Assembly (NCBI RefSeq): GCF_900102485.1 | Contig: NZ_FNBX01000006.1 | Span: forward strand, 87,555 to 151,554 | DNA: 64,000 bases | DNA from: Desulfovibrio legallii | GTDB taxonomy: Bacteria; Desulfobacterota; Desulfovibrionia; Desulfovibrionales; Desulfovibrionaceae | Reading direction: 5' to 3' | Part shown: in pieces, positions 1 to 10,077 of the stretch | How positions within the stretch are numbered: the stretch's first letter is position 1 | Layout: the number at the start of each line of letters is the position of its first letter | Program-made: the position numbers and the translations under genes | The notes under the pieces: model-generated | Told to the model about the DNA's origin: nothing | Seen by the model: only the letters and a program-made list of their open reading frames with translations | The model's database searches: none

Positions 1-69
1 TGCGCTTACGCCCACACGGCGCGCGTCTGCTTACGCAGCCGGCACGACATTTCAAGTTGAAATGCCGTG
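1..69 (+). repeat. Partial copy of the ~145-bp interspersed repeat (copy A)
   Basis: The sequence matches the right half of the longer repeats near 28.8, 54.9 and 55.3 kb: a TGCGCTTACGC block, a GTCTGCT-ACGCAGCC block, and a closing palindrome of the type CATTTCAAGTTGAAATG. The left half lies outside the window. It is intergenic, beyond the 3' end of the Lon-like gene. Confidence 0.7.
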
Positions 70-111
70 GCGGCAAACGCTGGAGGCCATATGCCTTGAG
101 GCGCTGTAGCC

Positions 112-153
112 GCAAAAATGCCGTCCCCGCTTTACCGGAGACGGCATTTTTGC
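112..153. terminator. Bidirectional intrinsic terminator
   Basis: A perfect 14-bp inverted repeat (GCAAAAATGCCGTC and its complement) encloses a 14-nt loop. The A-tract on one arm and T-tract on the other give a U-run in either direction. It lies 89 bp beyond the stop of the Lon-like gene, so it probably ends the gmhA-to-lon transcript. Confidence 0.75.
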
Positions 154-241
154 TTTGAAGAGCGTGTCGGCGCGACGCCGGGCGCGTATTCACAGCCGGG
201 GCTTTTTACCGCCGGGCGGCCCCACGCCAGGGCGCGCGGCG

Positions 242-2668
242 TCAGCTTCGCCGGGGGCGGCGGAAGGCGTTCTGGGCGTAGTCCCCCAGTTGTTCCAGGC
301 GGCGATCCACCTTGTCATAGAGGCTGCCGCGGGTAAAGCCGCTGTTCTTGAGGCGGCGGCCCACGGGCAGGCCCGTGAGCAGGGTGAGGGCTTCCTCAAT
401 GCTGCGCACGGTGTAGATGGCAAAGCGCCCCTGTTCCACAGCCGCGAGCACGTCCGGCGCAAGCATGAGGTGATCCGCGTTGTCGTGGGGGATGATGACG
501 CCCTGGGTGCCCGTAAGTCCATGCCGGGCGCAGACTTTATAAAACCCTTCAATCTTGCTGGTAACGCCGCCCACGGCCAGAATCTGGCCGGTGTGGTTCA
601 CCGCGCCGGTAAAGGCCAGGTCCAGGCGCACGGGCGCTTCGGCCAGGGCCGAGAGCAGGGCGGCCAGCTCCGCGCCGGAGGCGCTGTCGCCCTCAATGCC
701 CGCGTAGCTCTGGTCAAAGTAGAGGGAGGCCGAAAGCACCAGCGGCTTTTTGCGGGCAAACTGATCCGTGAGGTAACTTTTGAGGATCATCATGGCCTTG
801 GTGTGGATGGGCCCGCCCAGCTCGGCTTCGCGCTCCAGATCCATAATGCCTTCGTGCCCCACGCCCACGGAGCAGGAAATGCGGTGCGGCAGGCCAAATT
901 CAAAATCGCCGTGCCAGGTGACGGAAAGCCCGTTGACCTGGCCGATGGCGCTGCCCGCGGTGCGCACCTTGATCATCTCCCGGTCGTAATCCTCCATAAA
1001 GGCCTCTTCCACCAGATTGGCCCGGTAGGTTCTGGCGGCGTAGGCTTCCTCCAGCACGGGCGCGTCCACCATGGCCGCGCCGCGCAGGCGGGCCAGAGCG
1101 GCGGCCTCGATCATGATCTCGCGCAGCAGGGGAAAGCGGAGGGAGAGGCGGCGCTGGTCCTCGCAGAGGTGCGAGCCCAGGTCAATGAGCCAGGCCAGGG
1201 CGGTGCGGTCAAAGGGCGGCAGCGCATCCTCGTCGATCATGACGGAGAGGTGGGTGAGGTAGGCGCGGATATTGGCGGCCGTGCGCTCCGTGACCTCGGC
1301 CATGTGGGCCTTGATGCGGAAGAGCTTGGGGAAGCGCTCGTCGTTGAGGAGCAGGGTTTCGTACAGCTCGTCGTCGCCGATGAGCAGCACCTTGAGCTCC
1401 AGGGGCACCGGATCCGGCGTAATGCCCTTGGTGCGGATGGCGGTATCCGGGTTTTCGCCCGTATCCTCAATGCGGGCCTCATTGGCGCGCAGGGCGCGCA
1501 ACAGACCCTCCCAGGCCGTGGGGTGCTGGAGCAGATCCTCCACATGCAGCACCAGAAAGCCGCCGTTGGCCCGGTGCAGGCTGCCCGCCCGGATGAGGGT
1601 GAAATCCGTGACCAGGGCCCCCATTTCCGATTCGCGCTCCACGCAGCCCAGCAGATTCACGGCCGTGGGGTGGTCCTCCACCACCACGGGCGCGCCCGTA
1701 AGGTTGTTGTTGTCCACCAGCAGGTTGGCCGCGTAGCGGTAGCGCACGTCGTCGGCGCCCTGGCCGTGGTCGCCGGGGGCGGCGGGGGCCTCACGCTGCA
1801 GGAAGGCGTCGGGATTTTTGAGCATGTCCTCGCGCAGGGCGTCAAAATAGGCCGTCAGTCCGGGCACCTGGGGGCAGGCCTTGAGGAAGCGCTGGCGCAA
1901 GGGGTTGAGCTGGGCGTCCAGCACCTGGTTTAAGGCCTCGCGTTCCAGGTCGCGCTCGCCGTCCTGGAGGGTTTCCTCCGCCCGGCTCAGCTGCCGCATA
2001 AAGCCGGACATGGCCTGAACCAGGGTGTCGCCGCGGGTTTTGAGCTTGAGGCGCACGGTGCTGTCCAGGCGGTCAAACTCCTCTTCGCTCAGGCGTTTGC
2101 CCTCCACCAGGGGGTAGAGGGTCAGGCCGCCGCTGTCGTCCATATCCAGGTTGAAGCCCTTGTCCACGGCCACGGAGTTCATCTTGCGCAGAAGCCCCAG
2201 GCGCGCGTTCTGGAAAGTGTCCACCAGCCGGGCGCGGCGCTTGACGTACGCGCCGGCCTCAAAACGCCGGGGCAGCTCTTTTTCAATCTGCTCCACCAGC
2301 TCGTTGAGGCTCTGCTTGAGCTTTTTGCCCAGCCCTGCGGGCAGGGCCAGGAGGGTGGGGCGGTCCGGATCGGCAAAATTGTGCACATAGACCAGGTCCG
2401 GCGGCGTGGGGGCCTTGCGGGCCTGCGGCCGCAGATAGGCGAGCAGCATGTGGCTGCGGCCCAGATCCGGATCGCCGGAAAGGTAAACGTTGTAGCCCAG
2501 GGCCTTGATCTGCAGGGCCAGATCCAGGGCCTGCATGGCGCGGGGCTGGAAAGGATTGCGCCGCCCGTTGCGCGGCTGCGGAATCTGGCGGCTGTCTTCC
2601 CAAGGCACGCGGGCGGGATCAAAGGTGGCGTGCAGACGGGACGCGGGGAGGGGTGTGATGGTGGGCAT
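242..2668 (-). CDS. Lon-like AAA_32-type ATP-dependent protease (S16 family)
   Basis: 808 residues, predicted cytosolic. The C-terminal third is a Lon proteolytic domain with a Ser-Lys dyad: Ser662 in EGDSASGAEL and Lys705 in GGVTSKIEGF. The 43-residue separation equals that in Lon. The N-terminal half resembles the 'Lon-related putative ATP-dependent protease' family rather than classical LonA, because there is no LonA-type substrate-binding domain. The phosphate-loop-like stretch GDPDLGRSHM has Arg where the P-loop Lys is expected, so its ATPase activity may be unusual. It is the last gene of a minus-strand run and starts 4 bp after the hemC stop codon. The function is presumably protein quality control; the substrate is unknown. 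Confidence 0.88.
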   Translation of the reverse strand: MPTITPLPASRLHATFDPARVPWEDSRQIPQPRNGRRNPFQPRAMQALDLALQIKALGYNVYLSGDPDLGRSHMLLAYLRPQARKAPTPPDLVYVHNFADPDRPTLLALPAGLGKKLKQSLNELVEQIEKELPRRFEAGAYVKRRARLVDTFQNARLGLLRKMNSVAVDKGFNLDMDDSGGLTLYPLVEGKRLSEEEFDRLDSTVRLKLKTRGDTLVQAMSGFMRQLSRAEETLQDGERDLEREALNQVLDAQLNPLRQRFLKACPQVPGLTAYFDALREDMLKNPDAFLQREAPAAPGDHGQGADDVRYRYAANLLVDNNNLTGAPVVVEDHPTAVNLLGCVERESEMGALVTDFTLIRAGSLHRANGGFLVLHVEDLLQHPTAWEGLLRALRANEARIEDTGENPDTAIRTKGITPDPVPLELKVLLIGDDELYETLLLNDERFPKLFRIKAHMAEVTERTAANIRAYLTHLSVMIDEDALPPFDRTALAWLIDLGSHLCEDQRRLSLRFPLLREIMIEAAALARLRGAAMVDAPVLEEAYAARTYRANLVEEAFMEDYDREMIKVRTAGSAIGQVNGLSVTWHGDFEFGLPHRISCSVGVGHEGIMDLEREAELGGPIHTKAMMILKSYLTDQFARKKPLVLSASLYFDQSYAGIEGDSASGAELAALLSALAEAPVRLDLAFTGAVNHTGQILAVGGVTSKIEGFYKVCARHGLTGTQGVIIPHDNADHLMLAPDVLAAVEQGRFAIYTVRSIEEALTLLTGLPVGRRLKNSGFTRGSLYDKVDRRLEQLGDYAQNAFRRPRRS

Positions 2669-2672
2669 GCGT

Positions 2673-3602
2673 TTATTGCTGATAAAGTTGAGCCAGAATG
2701 GCGCGGCCGCCTCTGGACAAAAGGGTTGCGGCCAGATCCAGGCCCAGTTGACGCGCCAGGGAGGTGTGCCCGCGGACGCTTTCCCGCAAGAGGACGCTGC
2801 CGTCCACCTGCGCCACCAGACCCGTGAGGGTCAGCTCGTCGTCCGAAAGCAGGCGGGCGTGCCCGGCAATGGGCACCTGGCAGCCGCCGTCGAGGCCGGC
2901 CAGAAAACCGCGCTCGGCCTCCACGCAGACGCGGGTGGGGGTATCCTCCAGTTGCGCCAGCAAAGGGAAAAGATCTGCGGCGTCTTCCCGGCATTCAATG
3001 CCGAGCGCCCCCTGGCCCACGGCGGGCAGAAAGCGCTCCGGATCCAGAATCTGGACGTGGGGCGCGCTCAGGCCCAGGCGGCGCAGGCCCGCCGTGGCCA
3101 GCATGATGGCGTCGTAGCGGCCTTCGCGCAGCTTGCGCAGGCGCGTGTCCACATTGCCGCGCAGGCTTTCAATGCGCAGGTCGGGCCGCAGGGCCAGAAG
3201 CTGGGCCTGACGGCGCAGACTGCTGGTGCCCATGCAGGCCCCCTGCGGCAGGGCGTCCAGGCTTGCGCAGCGGCAGGAGAGCAGGCAATCGGCGGGTTCT
3301 TCCCGACGGGGAATGCAGCCCAGGATGAGCCCCTGGGGCAGCTCCATGGGCACGTCCTTAATGCTGTGCACGGCCAGATCGGCCCGGCCGTCCAGAAGGG
3401 CCTCTTCAATTTCCTTGACGAACAGCCCTTTGCCACCCACCTTGGCCAGAGGCACGTCCTGGATGACGTCGCCCTTGGTTTTGATGATTTCAAGCTGTAC
3501 TTCAAGGTCTGGCTGCAGGGTACGGAGCCGCGTGGCAACGTGCCTGGCCTGCCAGAGGGCCAGCTGGCTGCCGCGGGTGGCAATGGTGATGGATGCGCGC
3601 AT
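2673..3602 (-). CDS. hemC: Porphobilinogen deaminase (hydroxymethylbilane synthase)
   Basis: 309 residues, the usual length for HemC. The enzyme polymerises four porphobilinogens into hydroxymethylbilane in tetrapyrrole synthesis (sirohaem, haem, cobalamin). Family motifs are clear: the N-terminal [11 protein letters not shown], the HSIKDVP segment with catalytic-region Asp83, the RRQAQL and RGNVDTRL substrate-binding arginines, and Cys241 in [11 protein letters not shown], which carries the dipyrromethane cofactor. It lies between the FmdB-type gene (8 bp upstream) and the Lon-like gene (4 bp downstream), probably in one transcript. Confidence 0.97.
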   Translation of the reverse strand: MRASITIATRGSQLALWQARHVATRLRTLQPDLEVQLEIIKTKGDVIQDVPLAKVGGKGLFVKEIEEALLDGRADLAVHSIKDVPMELPQGLILGCIPRREEPADCLLSCRCASLDALPQGACMGTSSLRRQAQLLALRPDLRIESLRGNVDTRLRKLREGRYDAIMLATAGLRRLGLSAPHVQILDPERFLPAVGQGALGIECREDAADLFPLLAQLEDTPTRVCVEAERGFLAGLDGGCQVPIAGHARLLSDDELTLTGLVAQVDGSVLLRESVRGHTSLARQLGLDLAATLLSRGGRAILAQLYQQ

Positions 3603-3610
3603 GTGGCCGC

Positions 3611-3850
3611 CTAGTGCCCGCAGCTCGCGCAGTTGCCGCCGGAGCAGCCGGCGCAGCCGCCGCCCCCGCTGCCGCCCGAAGGCGGGGCATAGTCGCCGCC
3701 CGCACTGCCGCCCGCGTGGTGGGCGCAGCAGGACATGAGCTTGTGCGTGGCGTGGGAGCCGCAGTGGGGGCAGACGGGCGCGGCGTCGTCAAAGACCAGT
3801 TCTTCAAAATCGCGTCCGCATTTGGTGCAGCTGTATTCATAAATGGGCAT
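3611..3850 (-). CDS. FmdB-family zinc-ribbon protein
   Basis: 79 residues. The N-terminus [12 protein letters not shown] and the later CPHCGS pair form the CxxC...CxxC zinc ribbon typical of FmdB/putative regulatory proteins. After residue 43 the chain becomes Gly/Ser-rich with further cysteines ([15 protein letters not shown]), so it may bind more metal or be disordered. The family is named for a putative regulator of formamidase genes; its real role in most bacteria is unknown. The start lies 2 bp past the gmhA stop, suggesting transcriptional coupling. Confidence 0.85.
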   Translation of the reverse strand: MPIYEYSCTKCGRDFEELVFDDAAPVCPHCGSHATHKLMSCCAHHAGGSAGGDYAPPSGGSGGGGCAGCSGGNCASCGH

Positions 3851-3852
3851 GA

Positions 3853-4485
3853 TCAGACCTCGGTTCTGGCGGCCGTCGCCAGCAGGGGTTGCAGGGCGGC
3901 CACATTCTCAAACAAATAATAGTCCGTTAACTGGCAAAGTAAATGGCCGGCGGCGATGTGCGTCTCCTGAATAAGCGGCGTGCTTGTGTGGGGCACGTCC
4001 AGCAGGATATCGCAGAGGGAGGCCATGGCGCCGCCGCCGTTGCCCGTAAATCCTATGGTGCAGAGGCCTGCGCGGCGGGCCGTCTCCAGCGCGGCCAGCA
4101 CGTTGGGGCTGTTGCCGGAAGTGGAAATGCCCGCCAGCACGTCCCCTTTGCGCCCCAGCGCCTCCACCTGACGGGCGAAAACCCTGCTGAAGTCCAGGTC
4201 GTTGCCGATGGCGGTAAGGGCGGAGGTATCCGTGGTCAGGGCCAGGCCCGGCAGGGCGGGGCGGTCCATAAGAAAGCGGTTGACCAGCTCCGCGGCCAGG
4301 TGCTGCGCGTCCGCCGCGCTGCCGCCGTTGCCGCAGAACAGAACCTTGCCGCCCTGGGCCAGGCAGGCCGCCGTGCGCAGGGCGGCAAGGCGCAGATCCT
4401 CGGCCCGCAGGCGGAAAAATTCTTCGCGCAGGCGCGCGCCGGCGGCCGCGTGCGCGGCGATGGTTTCCAGGGCAGTATCGTGCAT
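3853..4485 (-). CDS. gmhA: Phosphoheptose isomerase (SIS domain)
   Basis: 210 residues from the chosen ATG at 4485, which has a GGAGAGGG ribosome site 7 nt upstream. A longer reading from 4533 adds 16 residues without family similarity. GmhA converts sedoheptulose 7-phosphate to D-glycero-D-manno-heptose 7-phosphate for the LPS inner core. The SIS signatures [28 protein letters not shown] and the C-terminal [12 protein letters not shown] (catalytic Glu and His region) are all present. This supports a Gram-negative envelope. It is the first gene of the gmhA-fmdB-hemC-lon run and diverges from nadK. Confidence 0.9.
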   Translation of the reverse strand: MHDTALETIAAHAAAGARLREEFFRLRAEDLRLAALRTAACLAQGGKVLFCGNGGSAADAQHLAAELVNRFLMDRPALPGLALTTDTSALTAIGNDLDFSRVFARQVEALGRKGDVLAGISTSGNSPNVLAALETARRAGLCTIGFTGNGGGAMASLCDILLDVPHTSTPLIQETHIAAGHLLCQLTDYYLFENVAALQPLLATAARTEV

Positions 4486-4609
4486 GGCGTTTCCCTCTCC
4501 GCTATGGGATGACGGCGTGAAGTCACCATTCATATGTCAAAGCCCCGCCGCTGACAAGCGCGGCCGGAACAGGCTTGCGGTCAGCGCGGCTATAACGTAG
4601 ATTGCCCAC

Positions 4610-5482
4610 ATGAAAAAACCACCGAGTCGCAACATCCTTCTGGTCTGCAAGGCCCGTCACGAGCGGGCCACGGCACTGGGTGAGGAAATCGGCACTTGGC
4701 TGCGCCGCCAGGGGCACAGGGCCACGGTCATCACGGCCGAGCAGGATTCGCCCGCCTACGGGCAGGAGGATCTGGACTTTGTGGTGGTCCTGGGCGGCGA
4801 CGGCACCATGCTGGGCGTGGCCCGTCGGCTTGTGGGCCGGGGGGTGCCGGTGCTCGGCATCAACTTCGGCCGGGTGGGTTTTCTGACGGACGCCCAGCCG
4901 GACCAATGGCAGGATAAGCTGGTGGAGTGTCTGTACGGGGACGAACCCGTGCGCGCCTGTATGGCCCTGACCTGGTCCGTGACCCGCCAGGGGGGCGTGC
5001 TGGCTTCCGGGCACGGCGTCAATGATGTGGTGCTGAGCCGCGGTTCCCTGGCTCGGCTGGTGAGTATGGAAATCGCCGTCAACGGCGTGCGCATGGGCGC
5101 ATTGCGCAGCGACGGCGTGATCGTCTGTACGCCCATCGGCAGTTCCGGCTACAGCGTCTCCGCCGGCGGCCCTTTGCTGTATCCTTCCATGGAAGCGCTG
5201 GGCTTTGTGCCCATCTGTCCTTTTTTGAACACCATTGCGCCCATGGTGTTTGACGGCAACACCTCCCTGACCATGGAAATTCTGCACGGCTCCACCGATT
5301 GTTACCTTACGGCGGACGGCCAGGAAGGCATGCTGCTGGAGCGCGGCGACGTGGTGCGGGTGGGCGGGCTGCCCGCGGCCGTGCAGTTTATGGGCGAGGG
5401 CACCTGCTTTTTTGAGCGGCTGCGTTCGCGCGGGTTTGTGCTTCAGGGCGCGCCCGGCGGCCTGGGCGGAGGCCTGGCATGA
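4610..5482 (+). CDS. nadK: NAD kinase
   Basis: 290 residues. It phosphorylates NAD to NADP with ATP or polyphosphate. The catalytic GGDGT motif is at residues 62-66, followed by the glycine-rich GINFGRVGFLTD. The second conserved block is SDGVIVCTPIGSSGYSVSAG. Length and motif order are normal for bacterial PpnK. A TATAAC hexamer 14 bp before the ATG could be a -10 element with a very short leader, but no good -35 matches it. The stop codon overlaps the start of the next gene by 4 bp. Confidence 0.95.
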   Translation: MKKPPSRNILLVCKARHERATALGEEIGTWLRRQGHRATVITAEQDSPAYGQEDLDFVVVLGGDGTMLGVARRLVGRGVPVLGINFGRVGFLTDAQPDQWQDKLVECLYGDEPVRACMALTWSVTRQGGVLASGHGVNDVVLSRGSLARLVSMEIAVNGVRMGALRSDGVIVCTPIGSSGYSVSAGGPLLYPSMEALGFVPICPFLNTIAPMVFDGNTSLTMEILHGSTDCYLTADGQEGMLLERGDVVRVGGLPAAVQFMGEGTCFFERLRSRGFVLQGAPGGLGGGLA

Positions 5483-7221
5483 GCAACGGCCTTGCGGCCC
5501 CGGAGGCTGTAAGCCGCATCCGGCTGGGCCGGGACAACCGTTTCGACGCATGGCTCTACAGCATGCTCATCGACAACAACCTGGCCTTCCATATGAATCC
5601 CGGCCTCATCGCCAGCCCGGAACAGCTGGCCTTTATGGTGCAGCTGGAGCACGACCAGATCTACCTGCCCTGTTCCGACGCCACCTTTTCCCTGCTCTGC
5701 GCGCCCCACACGCCGCCGGACCTGCGCCGCCAGTATAACCGGGCCTGGCGCATCATCATGCGGCTGGTGCGCTCCTTTGCGCTGGAACGGCCCCGGCGGC
5801 AGCGGCTGCTGCAGTTCTGCCGCTACCGTTTTATGCAGTATGTGGCCCAGGGCACGCTTATTCCTTCGCGCCTGGTCAAGCGCATGACCAACCTGGTGCT
5901 GGCCCAGGAGGGCAGCCTGGACGACCCCTGGCGGGAACGCCGCCGGGATTCGGTGGTCCGGCAGCGCCGCCTGCTGGAGAGCCCGGCCGTAAAGACCCCC
6001 CTGGAGGCCGTGCCGCCGGGCTTTGCGCCCCAATGTCTGGAAGCGGCCCGCGTTGCCCTGGACTATGCGGAGGCGGTGCGCCTGCTCTGCCTTTCGGCCC
6101 ATTCGCGGCAATGGCTGGAGCGCGCGCCCGCGGAGGACGAGGTCCGCGCGGCCTTTGCACAGGCGTCTGACGCGGCCGCCGGGCTGCGGGAATATTTTGC
6201 GGCCGGCGTGGGGCGCACGGGCACGGTGCTTTTTTTGTGCGACGCGGACGGCGGCGTATTTCTGGATCTGGTCATGGCCCGCAGCCTTATGCGCATGGGG
6301 CACCGGGTCATCTTTGCCGTCAAGCAGGGCTTCAACTTTTTTGCGCCCACGCTGGAGGATATGGAAAGCGACCCTGAGCTCCAGCCCCTGCTGCAGGGCG
6401 GCATTGTGCTGCACGACGAAAACCTGGGCAAAAACGAGCTGCTGCGCCATCTGCGCGAGCATCGCCTGGTGGTGGTGAGCGACGGCACCCGCGAGCGCCT
6501 GAACCTCTACCGCGTTTCCGTCACCTTTTCCCGCGCCTGGAAGGAGGCGGACTGCGTGCTGGGCAAGGGCTGGCGCGCGGCGGACATTTTGCTGGGCACG
6601 AGCCACAGCTTTACCCGCGACGTGCTCTGCTACTGGAAGGATCAGGAAGGCTTTCACCTTGCGCGGCGGCCCCACGCCGTCGGGGCGCGCAAATTCAGCG
6701 AGGCGGCCATCGCCGTCCAGGCGGAGCGCATCATCGGCGAGATGCGCGCGGCCAAGGCGCAGGGCCGGACAGTCATGTTCTACAGCTGCGTCATCGGCAG
6801 CATCCCAGGGGAGACGGCCACGGCCATTGCCCTGGTGCGGGCCTTTGTGGACAATCTGCGGGGAAAAATGGATAATATCTTGATTATCAACCCCGCGGAG
6901 CATTTTATCGACGGCATGGACGGCGACGACCTTATGTATATGTGGGAGCAGGTCCAGCGCAGCGGCCTTATCGACGTCTGGCGCTTTCAGACTGTTGAGG
7001 ACATCGAAGAGAGCTTCGTCCTGCTGGGCCGCAAGGTGCCGCCCCGCTGGTCCGGCAAGGACGCCACGTTCTCCACGGGCTGCACCAAGGAAATGCGCAT
7101 TGCCCTGGACGTGCAGGCCAAAAACCGCGAGATGCAGATCATCGGCCCCGCGCCCCGGCTTTTCTTCCGCCGCGGCGAGTACGGGGTAGGCAAGTATTTT
7201 GACGCCAGCATAGCCCGCTGA
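5479..7221 (+). CDS. ARMT1/DUF89-like domain protein with a long N-terminal region
   Basis: 580 residues, predicted soluble. The segment around residues 243-415 resembles the DUF89/ARMT1 fold: [20 protein letters not shown], then [25 protein letters not shown] and an ADCVLGKGW stretch. These correspond to the metal-binding Asp and the pocket of that phosphatase-like family. The first ~240 residues are rich in Arg and Leu and I do not recognise them. The last ~150 contain a second alternating hydrophobic core ([18 protein letters not shown]). The ATGA overlap with nadK implies translational coupling, so a role in pyridine-nucleotide or phosphometabolite repair is possible but is inference only. 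Confidence 0.6.
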   Translation: MSNGLAAPEAVSRIRLGRDNRFDAWLYSMLIDNNLAFHMNPGLIASPEQLAFMVQLEHDQIYLPCSDATFSLLCAPHTPPDLRRQYNRAWRIIMRLVRSFALERPRRQRLLQFCRYRFMQYVAQGTLIPSRLVKRMTNLVLAQEGSLDDPWRERRRDSVVRQRRLLESPAVKTPLEAVPPGFAPQCLEAARVALDYAEAVRLLCLSAHSRQWLERAPAEDEVRAAFAQASDAAAGLREYFAAGVGRTGTVLFLCDADGGVFLDLVMARSLMRMGHRVIFAVKQGFNFFAPTLEDMESDPELQPLLQGGIVLHDENLGKNELLRHLREHRLVVVSDGTRERLNLYRVSVTFSRAWKEADCVLGKGWRAADILLGTSHSFTRDVLCYWKDQEGFHLARRPHAVGARKFSEAAIAVQAERIIGEMRAAKAQGRTVMFYSCVIGSIPGETATAIALVRAFVDNLRGKMDNILIINPAEHFIDGMDGDDLMYMWEQVQRSGLIDVWRFQTVEDIEESFVLLGRKVPPRWSGKDATFSTGCTKEMRIALDVQAKNREMQIIGPAPRLFFRRGEYGVGKYFDASIAR

Positions 7222-7340
7222 GGCCTTGCCTCAGAGTGGCAAGCCCCTGGCAGGGCCATTGCGCGACAGCCCTCGCCGCACGGCCTTGCACAGGCAAGGA
7301 TAACCCGGGGCCCGGCCCCGCTTATGGAGTAAGCATACCT

Positions 7341-8777
7341 ATGGCCGCCTATGAAATCGTTATCGGCCTGGAGGTGCACGTGCAACTGGCCACGGCCTCC
7401 AAGCTGTTCTGTTCCTGCCCCACCACCTTCGGGCAGCCCGCCAACGCCAACGTCTGCGAGGTCTGCGCGGGCATGCCCGGCGCGCTGCCCGTGCCCAACC
7501 GCGAGGCCGTGCACTACGCCGCCCTGGTGGGCCTGGCCACCAGCTGCACGGTTCACCGGCGCTCCGTCTTTGCCCGCAAAAACTATTTTTATCCTGATCT
7601 GCCCGCAGGCTACCAGATTTCGCAGTTTGAGCTGCCCATCTGCGAGCACGGGCACCTGGACGTGGAGGCCGACGGCCGCACCTGCCGCATCGGCATCACC
7701 CGCATCCATATGGAAAACGACGCGGGCAAGAATATCCACGCCCAGGGCGAGAATCTGAGCTATGTGGACCTCAATCGCGCGGGCACGCCGCTGGTGGAAA
7801 TCGTTTCGGAGCCGGACATGCGCTCCTCCGCCCAGGCCGTGGCCTACCTCAGGGCGCTCTACGGTATTGTTACCTACCTTGGCGTGTGCGACGGCAATAT
7901 GGAGGAAGGCAGCTTCCGTTGCGACGCCAACGTCTCGTTGCGCCCCGTGGGGCAGGCGGCCTTCGGCACGCGCACCGAGCTGAAAAATCTCAATTCTTTC
8001 CGCAATGTGCAGCGGGCCATTGAGTATGAAGTCGCCCGTCAGCAGGACGTGCTGGACGAAGGCGGCAGCGTGGTGCAGGAAACGCGCCTCTATGATGCGG
8101 CCAAAAACTGCACGGCCTCCATGCGCAGTAAAGAGGAAGCCCACGACTACCGCTACTTCCCTGATCCGGACATTCTGCCCGTGGAAATTGCGGAAGAGGA
8201 GCTGGAGCGCTGGCGCGCTTCCCTGCCGGAGCTGCCCCAGGCCCGCGCCAGGCGCTTTGCGGCCATGACGGGCCTGCCCGAAGCGGAAGTGGAAGTGCTG
8301 GTGCAGGGGCGCGGCCTGGCGGACTTTTTTGAGGCTGCCGCGCAAGAGGCCGACCCCCGTAAGGTGGCCAACTTCATCCTTGGCCCCCTGCTGCGGGAAT
8401 GTCACGCCCGCAACCGCAACCCTGCCGAGACCGCGGGTTGGGCCATGAAGCCCGCAGCCCTGGCCCAGCTGGTCAGTATGGTGGACAAGGGCGCGATCAG
8501 CGCCAAAATCGCCAACGACATTTTCGGCGAGCTGTTTGCGAGCGGGGCCATGCCCGAAGCCTATGTGCGGGAAAAAGGCCTGGGCCAGATTTCCGACGCG
8601 GGCGCGCTGGAGACCGCCGTGGACAAAGTGCTGGCGGAAAACCCCAGTGAAGTGGCCGCCTACAGGGGCGGCAAGACCAAGCTCATAAGTTTTTTTGTGG
8701 GGCAGATCATGCGCGCCACCAAGGGCAAGGCCAACCCGGCCCTGGTCAACGAGCTGCTGGCGAAGAAGCTGCAGTAG
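7341..8777 (+). CDS. gatB: Aspartyl/glutamyl-tRNA(Asn/Gln) amidotransferase subunit B
   Basis: 478 residues from the ATG at 7341, preceded by GGAG at 7326-7329. An upstream in-frame ATG at 7236 gives only family-unlike sequence. GatB is the tRNA-binding kinase subunit of the GatCAB complex, which converts misacylated Glu-tRNA(Gln) or Asp-tRNA(Asn). The start [12 protein letters not shown], the zinc cysteines (CSCPTTFG and CEVCAGMPG), the [10 protein letters not shown] loop and the C-terminal YqeY-like helical tail are all seen. gatA and gatC are not in the window. A strong terminator follows the stop. Confidence 0.97.
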   Translation: MAAYEIVIGLEVHVQLATASKLFCSCPTTFGQPANANVCEVCAGMPGALPVPNREAVHYAALVGLATSCTVHRRSVFARKNYFYPDLPAGYQISQFELPICEHGHLDVEADGRTCRIGITRIHMENDAGKNIHAQGENLSYVDLNRAGTPLVEIVSEPDMRSSAQAVAYLRALYGIVTYLGVCDGNMEEGSFRCDANVSLRPVGQAAFGTRTELKNLNSFRNVQRAIEYEVARQQDVLDEGGSVVQETRLYDAAKNCTASMRSKEEAHDYRYFPDPDILPVEIAEEELERWRASLPELPQARARRFAAMTGLPEAEVEVLVQGRGLADFFEAAAQEADPRKVANFILGPLLRECHARNRNPAETAGWAMKPAALAQLVSMVDKGAISAKIANDIFGELFASGAMPEAYVREKGLGQISDAGALETAVDKVLAENPSEVAAYRGGKTKLISFFVGQIMRATKGKANPALVNELLAKKLQ

Positions 8778-8881
8778 CGGGGGGACGCGCCTTGCGGGGG
8801 ACGCGCGTTTTTTTCCACAACGATAAACAGAACAGCGCCGGGCAACGCAGCCGGAGTAACGTTTTTGAAGGGTGAGAAGAT

Positions 8882-8936
8882 GGGGGAAGGGGACTGTTGT
8901 GAACAACAGTCCCCTTCCCCCATCCGGCATTTTTTG
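8882..8936 (+). terminator. Intrinsic terminator after gatB, shared repeat type
   Basis: A perfect 19-bp inverted repeat (arms 8882-8900 and 8903-8921, centre TTGTGAACAA) is followed by a T-run at 8930-8935. It lies between the convergent gatB and the 8940-9890 gene. The centre and G-rich arms match the hairpin at 14270-14315, so this is a repeated terminator cassette. Confidence 0.85.
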
Positions 8937-8939
8937 TTG

Positions 8940-9890
8940 TTACACGCTTAGGTTGAGCCCCGCCAGCAGGGAGAGGCCGTCCTCGTCGCTATAGCTGCCG
9001 AAGTAGGAGCTGGCGCTGTCGGAGGAGGACCACCAGGCGGCCATGGATTCCAGCTGGATGCGCTGGCGCAGCTCCGAAGGGGAGAGCTGGAGGGCCTTGC
9101 GGGCGTCGTCCAGGCCGGAGAGGGCGTCTATCTGGCGATATTGTTTGACCAGGTCGGGGTTGTCGTCAAAGAACTGCTGGATTTCTTCGGTGTCGTCGCC
9201 CGCGCCGGCAATGGTTACGGTGCCGTCGTCATTGACCTGAATGGTGAAGGTGACGTCCGCGTCCACGCCCAGGCCGTTCATGCCCGCAGAGAGGGTGGAA
9301 CCCAGATCGCTTGCGGTCAGCACGCTTTGTGCGGCGGTCAGACTTGCGGCGTCCGTGGAAGCGCCCACAGCCGTGGCCGTGAGCTTGCCGGTGCTGTCCA
9401 CGGTCATGCTCACGGCGTCAGCGGCGTCCACGCCAGCCGAGGTTAAGGCGGCGCGCAGCTCCGTGCCCAGGTCGGGGTTAGTGGTGAGCCAGTTCTGCAC
9501 GTTCTGCTGATCCGTGGCGTTGTCGCTGCTGGCGGTCAGGCTGCCGTCCGCCGCCAGAGTGAAGGTAACGCCTTCGGGGTCGCTCACGCCCAGGGCGGCG
9601 AGGCCTTCCTGCACGGAGGCGTTGAAATCGCTGGTGAGCTGGTCGCGGTATTTGAGGATCTGGCTGAAGGTCACCCGGCTGCCGTCCTCCAGGCCCATGG
9701 CGTCCATGGCGTACTGGGTCAGCTCCACCATGCTGGAGACCTGACTGGTGATGGAGTAGCTGCTGAGAAGGCTGCTCAGGCTGCTGCTGGTGGAGCTTTG
9801 GGAGCTGGAGCTGCCCGTGCTGGTAAGCTGCTGGTTCTGCCACTGGTACAGGGCGCTGGTGTAGCTGCCGCTGATGCTGGATACGCTCAT
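8940..9890 (-). CDS. Unrecognised protein with three tandem ~55-residue repeats
   Basis: 316 residues from the ATG at 9890, chosen because GGGAGG lies just upstream; an extension to 9965 adds 25 unlikely residues. I do not recognise the family. Residues 1-50 are Ser/Thr/Gln-rich (a SSSSQSSTSSSLSS run) with no signal peptide or membrane segment. Residues 89-251 hold three copies of a unit (about 89-145, 145-200, 200-251) of the form helix, VTFT-type strand, D-G turn, strand, then a helix ending NPDL; the middle copy is the most diverged. The C-terminus is acidic and aromatic. The composition is adhesin- or appendage-like, but no secretion signal is visible. It stands alone between two terminator and promoter gaps. 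Confidence 0.75.
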   Translation of the reverse strand: MSVSSISGSYTSALYQWQNQQLTSTGSSSSQSSTSSSLSSLLSSYSITSQVSSMVELTQYAMDAMGLEDGSRVTFSQILKYRDQLTSDFNASVQEGLAALGVSDPEGVTFTLAADGSLTASSDNATDQQNVQNWLTTNPDLGTELRAALTSAGVDAADAVSMTVDSTGKLTATAVGASTDAASLTAAQSVLTASDLGSTLSAGMNGLGVDADVTFTIQVNDDGTVTIAGAGDDTEEIQQFFDDNPDLVKQYRQIDALSGLDDARKALQLSPSELRQRIQLESMAAWWSSSDSASSYFGSYSDEDGLSLLAGLNLSV

Positions 9891-10077
9891 GGGGCCTCCC
9901 GGCAAAAAATGCCCGTGGGGACGGCGTGCGCCGTCGTGACCGGAGATGTACCGCTGATGAAGCATTTTCTGTGCCAGGATTTTTTTGCCGCGCTGCAGCC
10001 GCGGGGCGCGGGCCTTGCGCCCTGGGCGGGCCCGGCGCGTGATGGACAGGTGCGCTGAAATAGGCTAGAGAGCCGGC

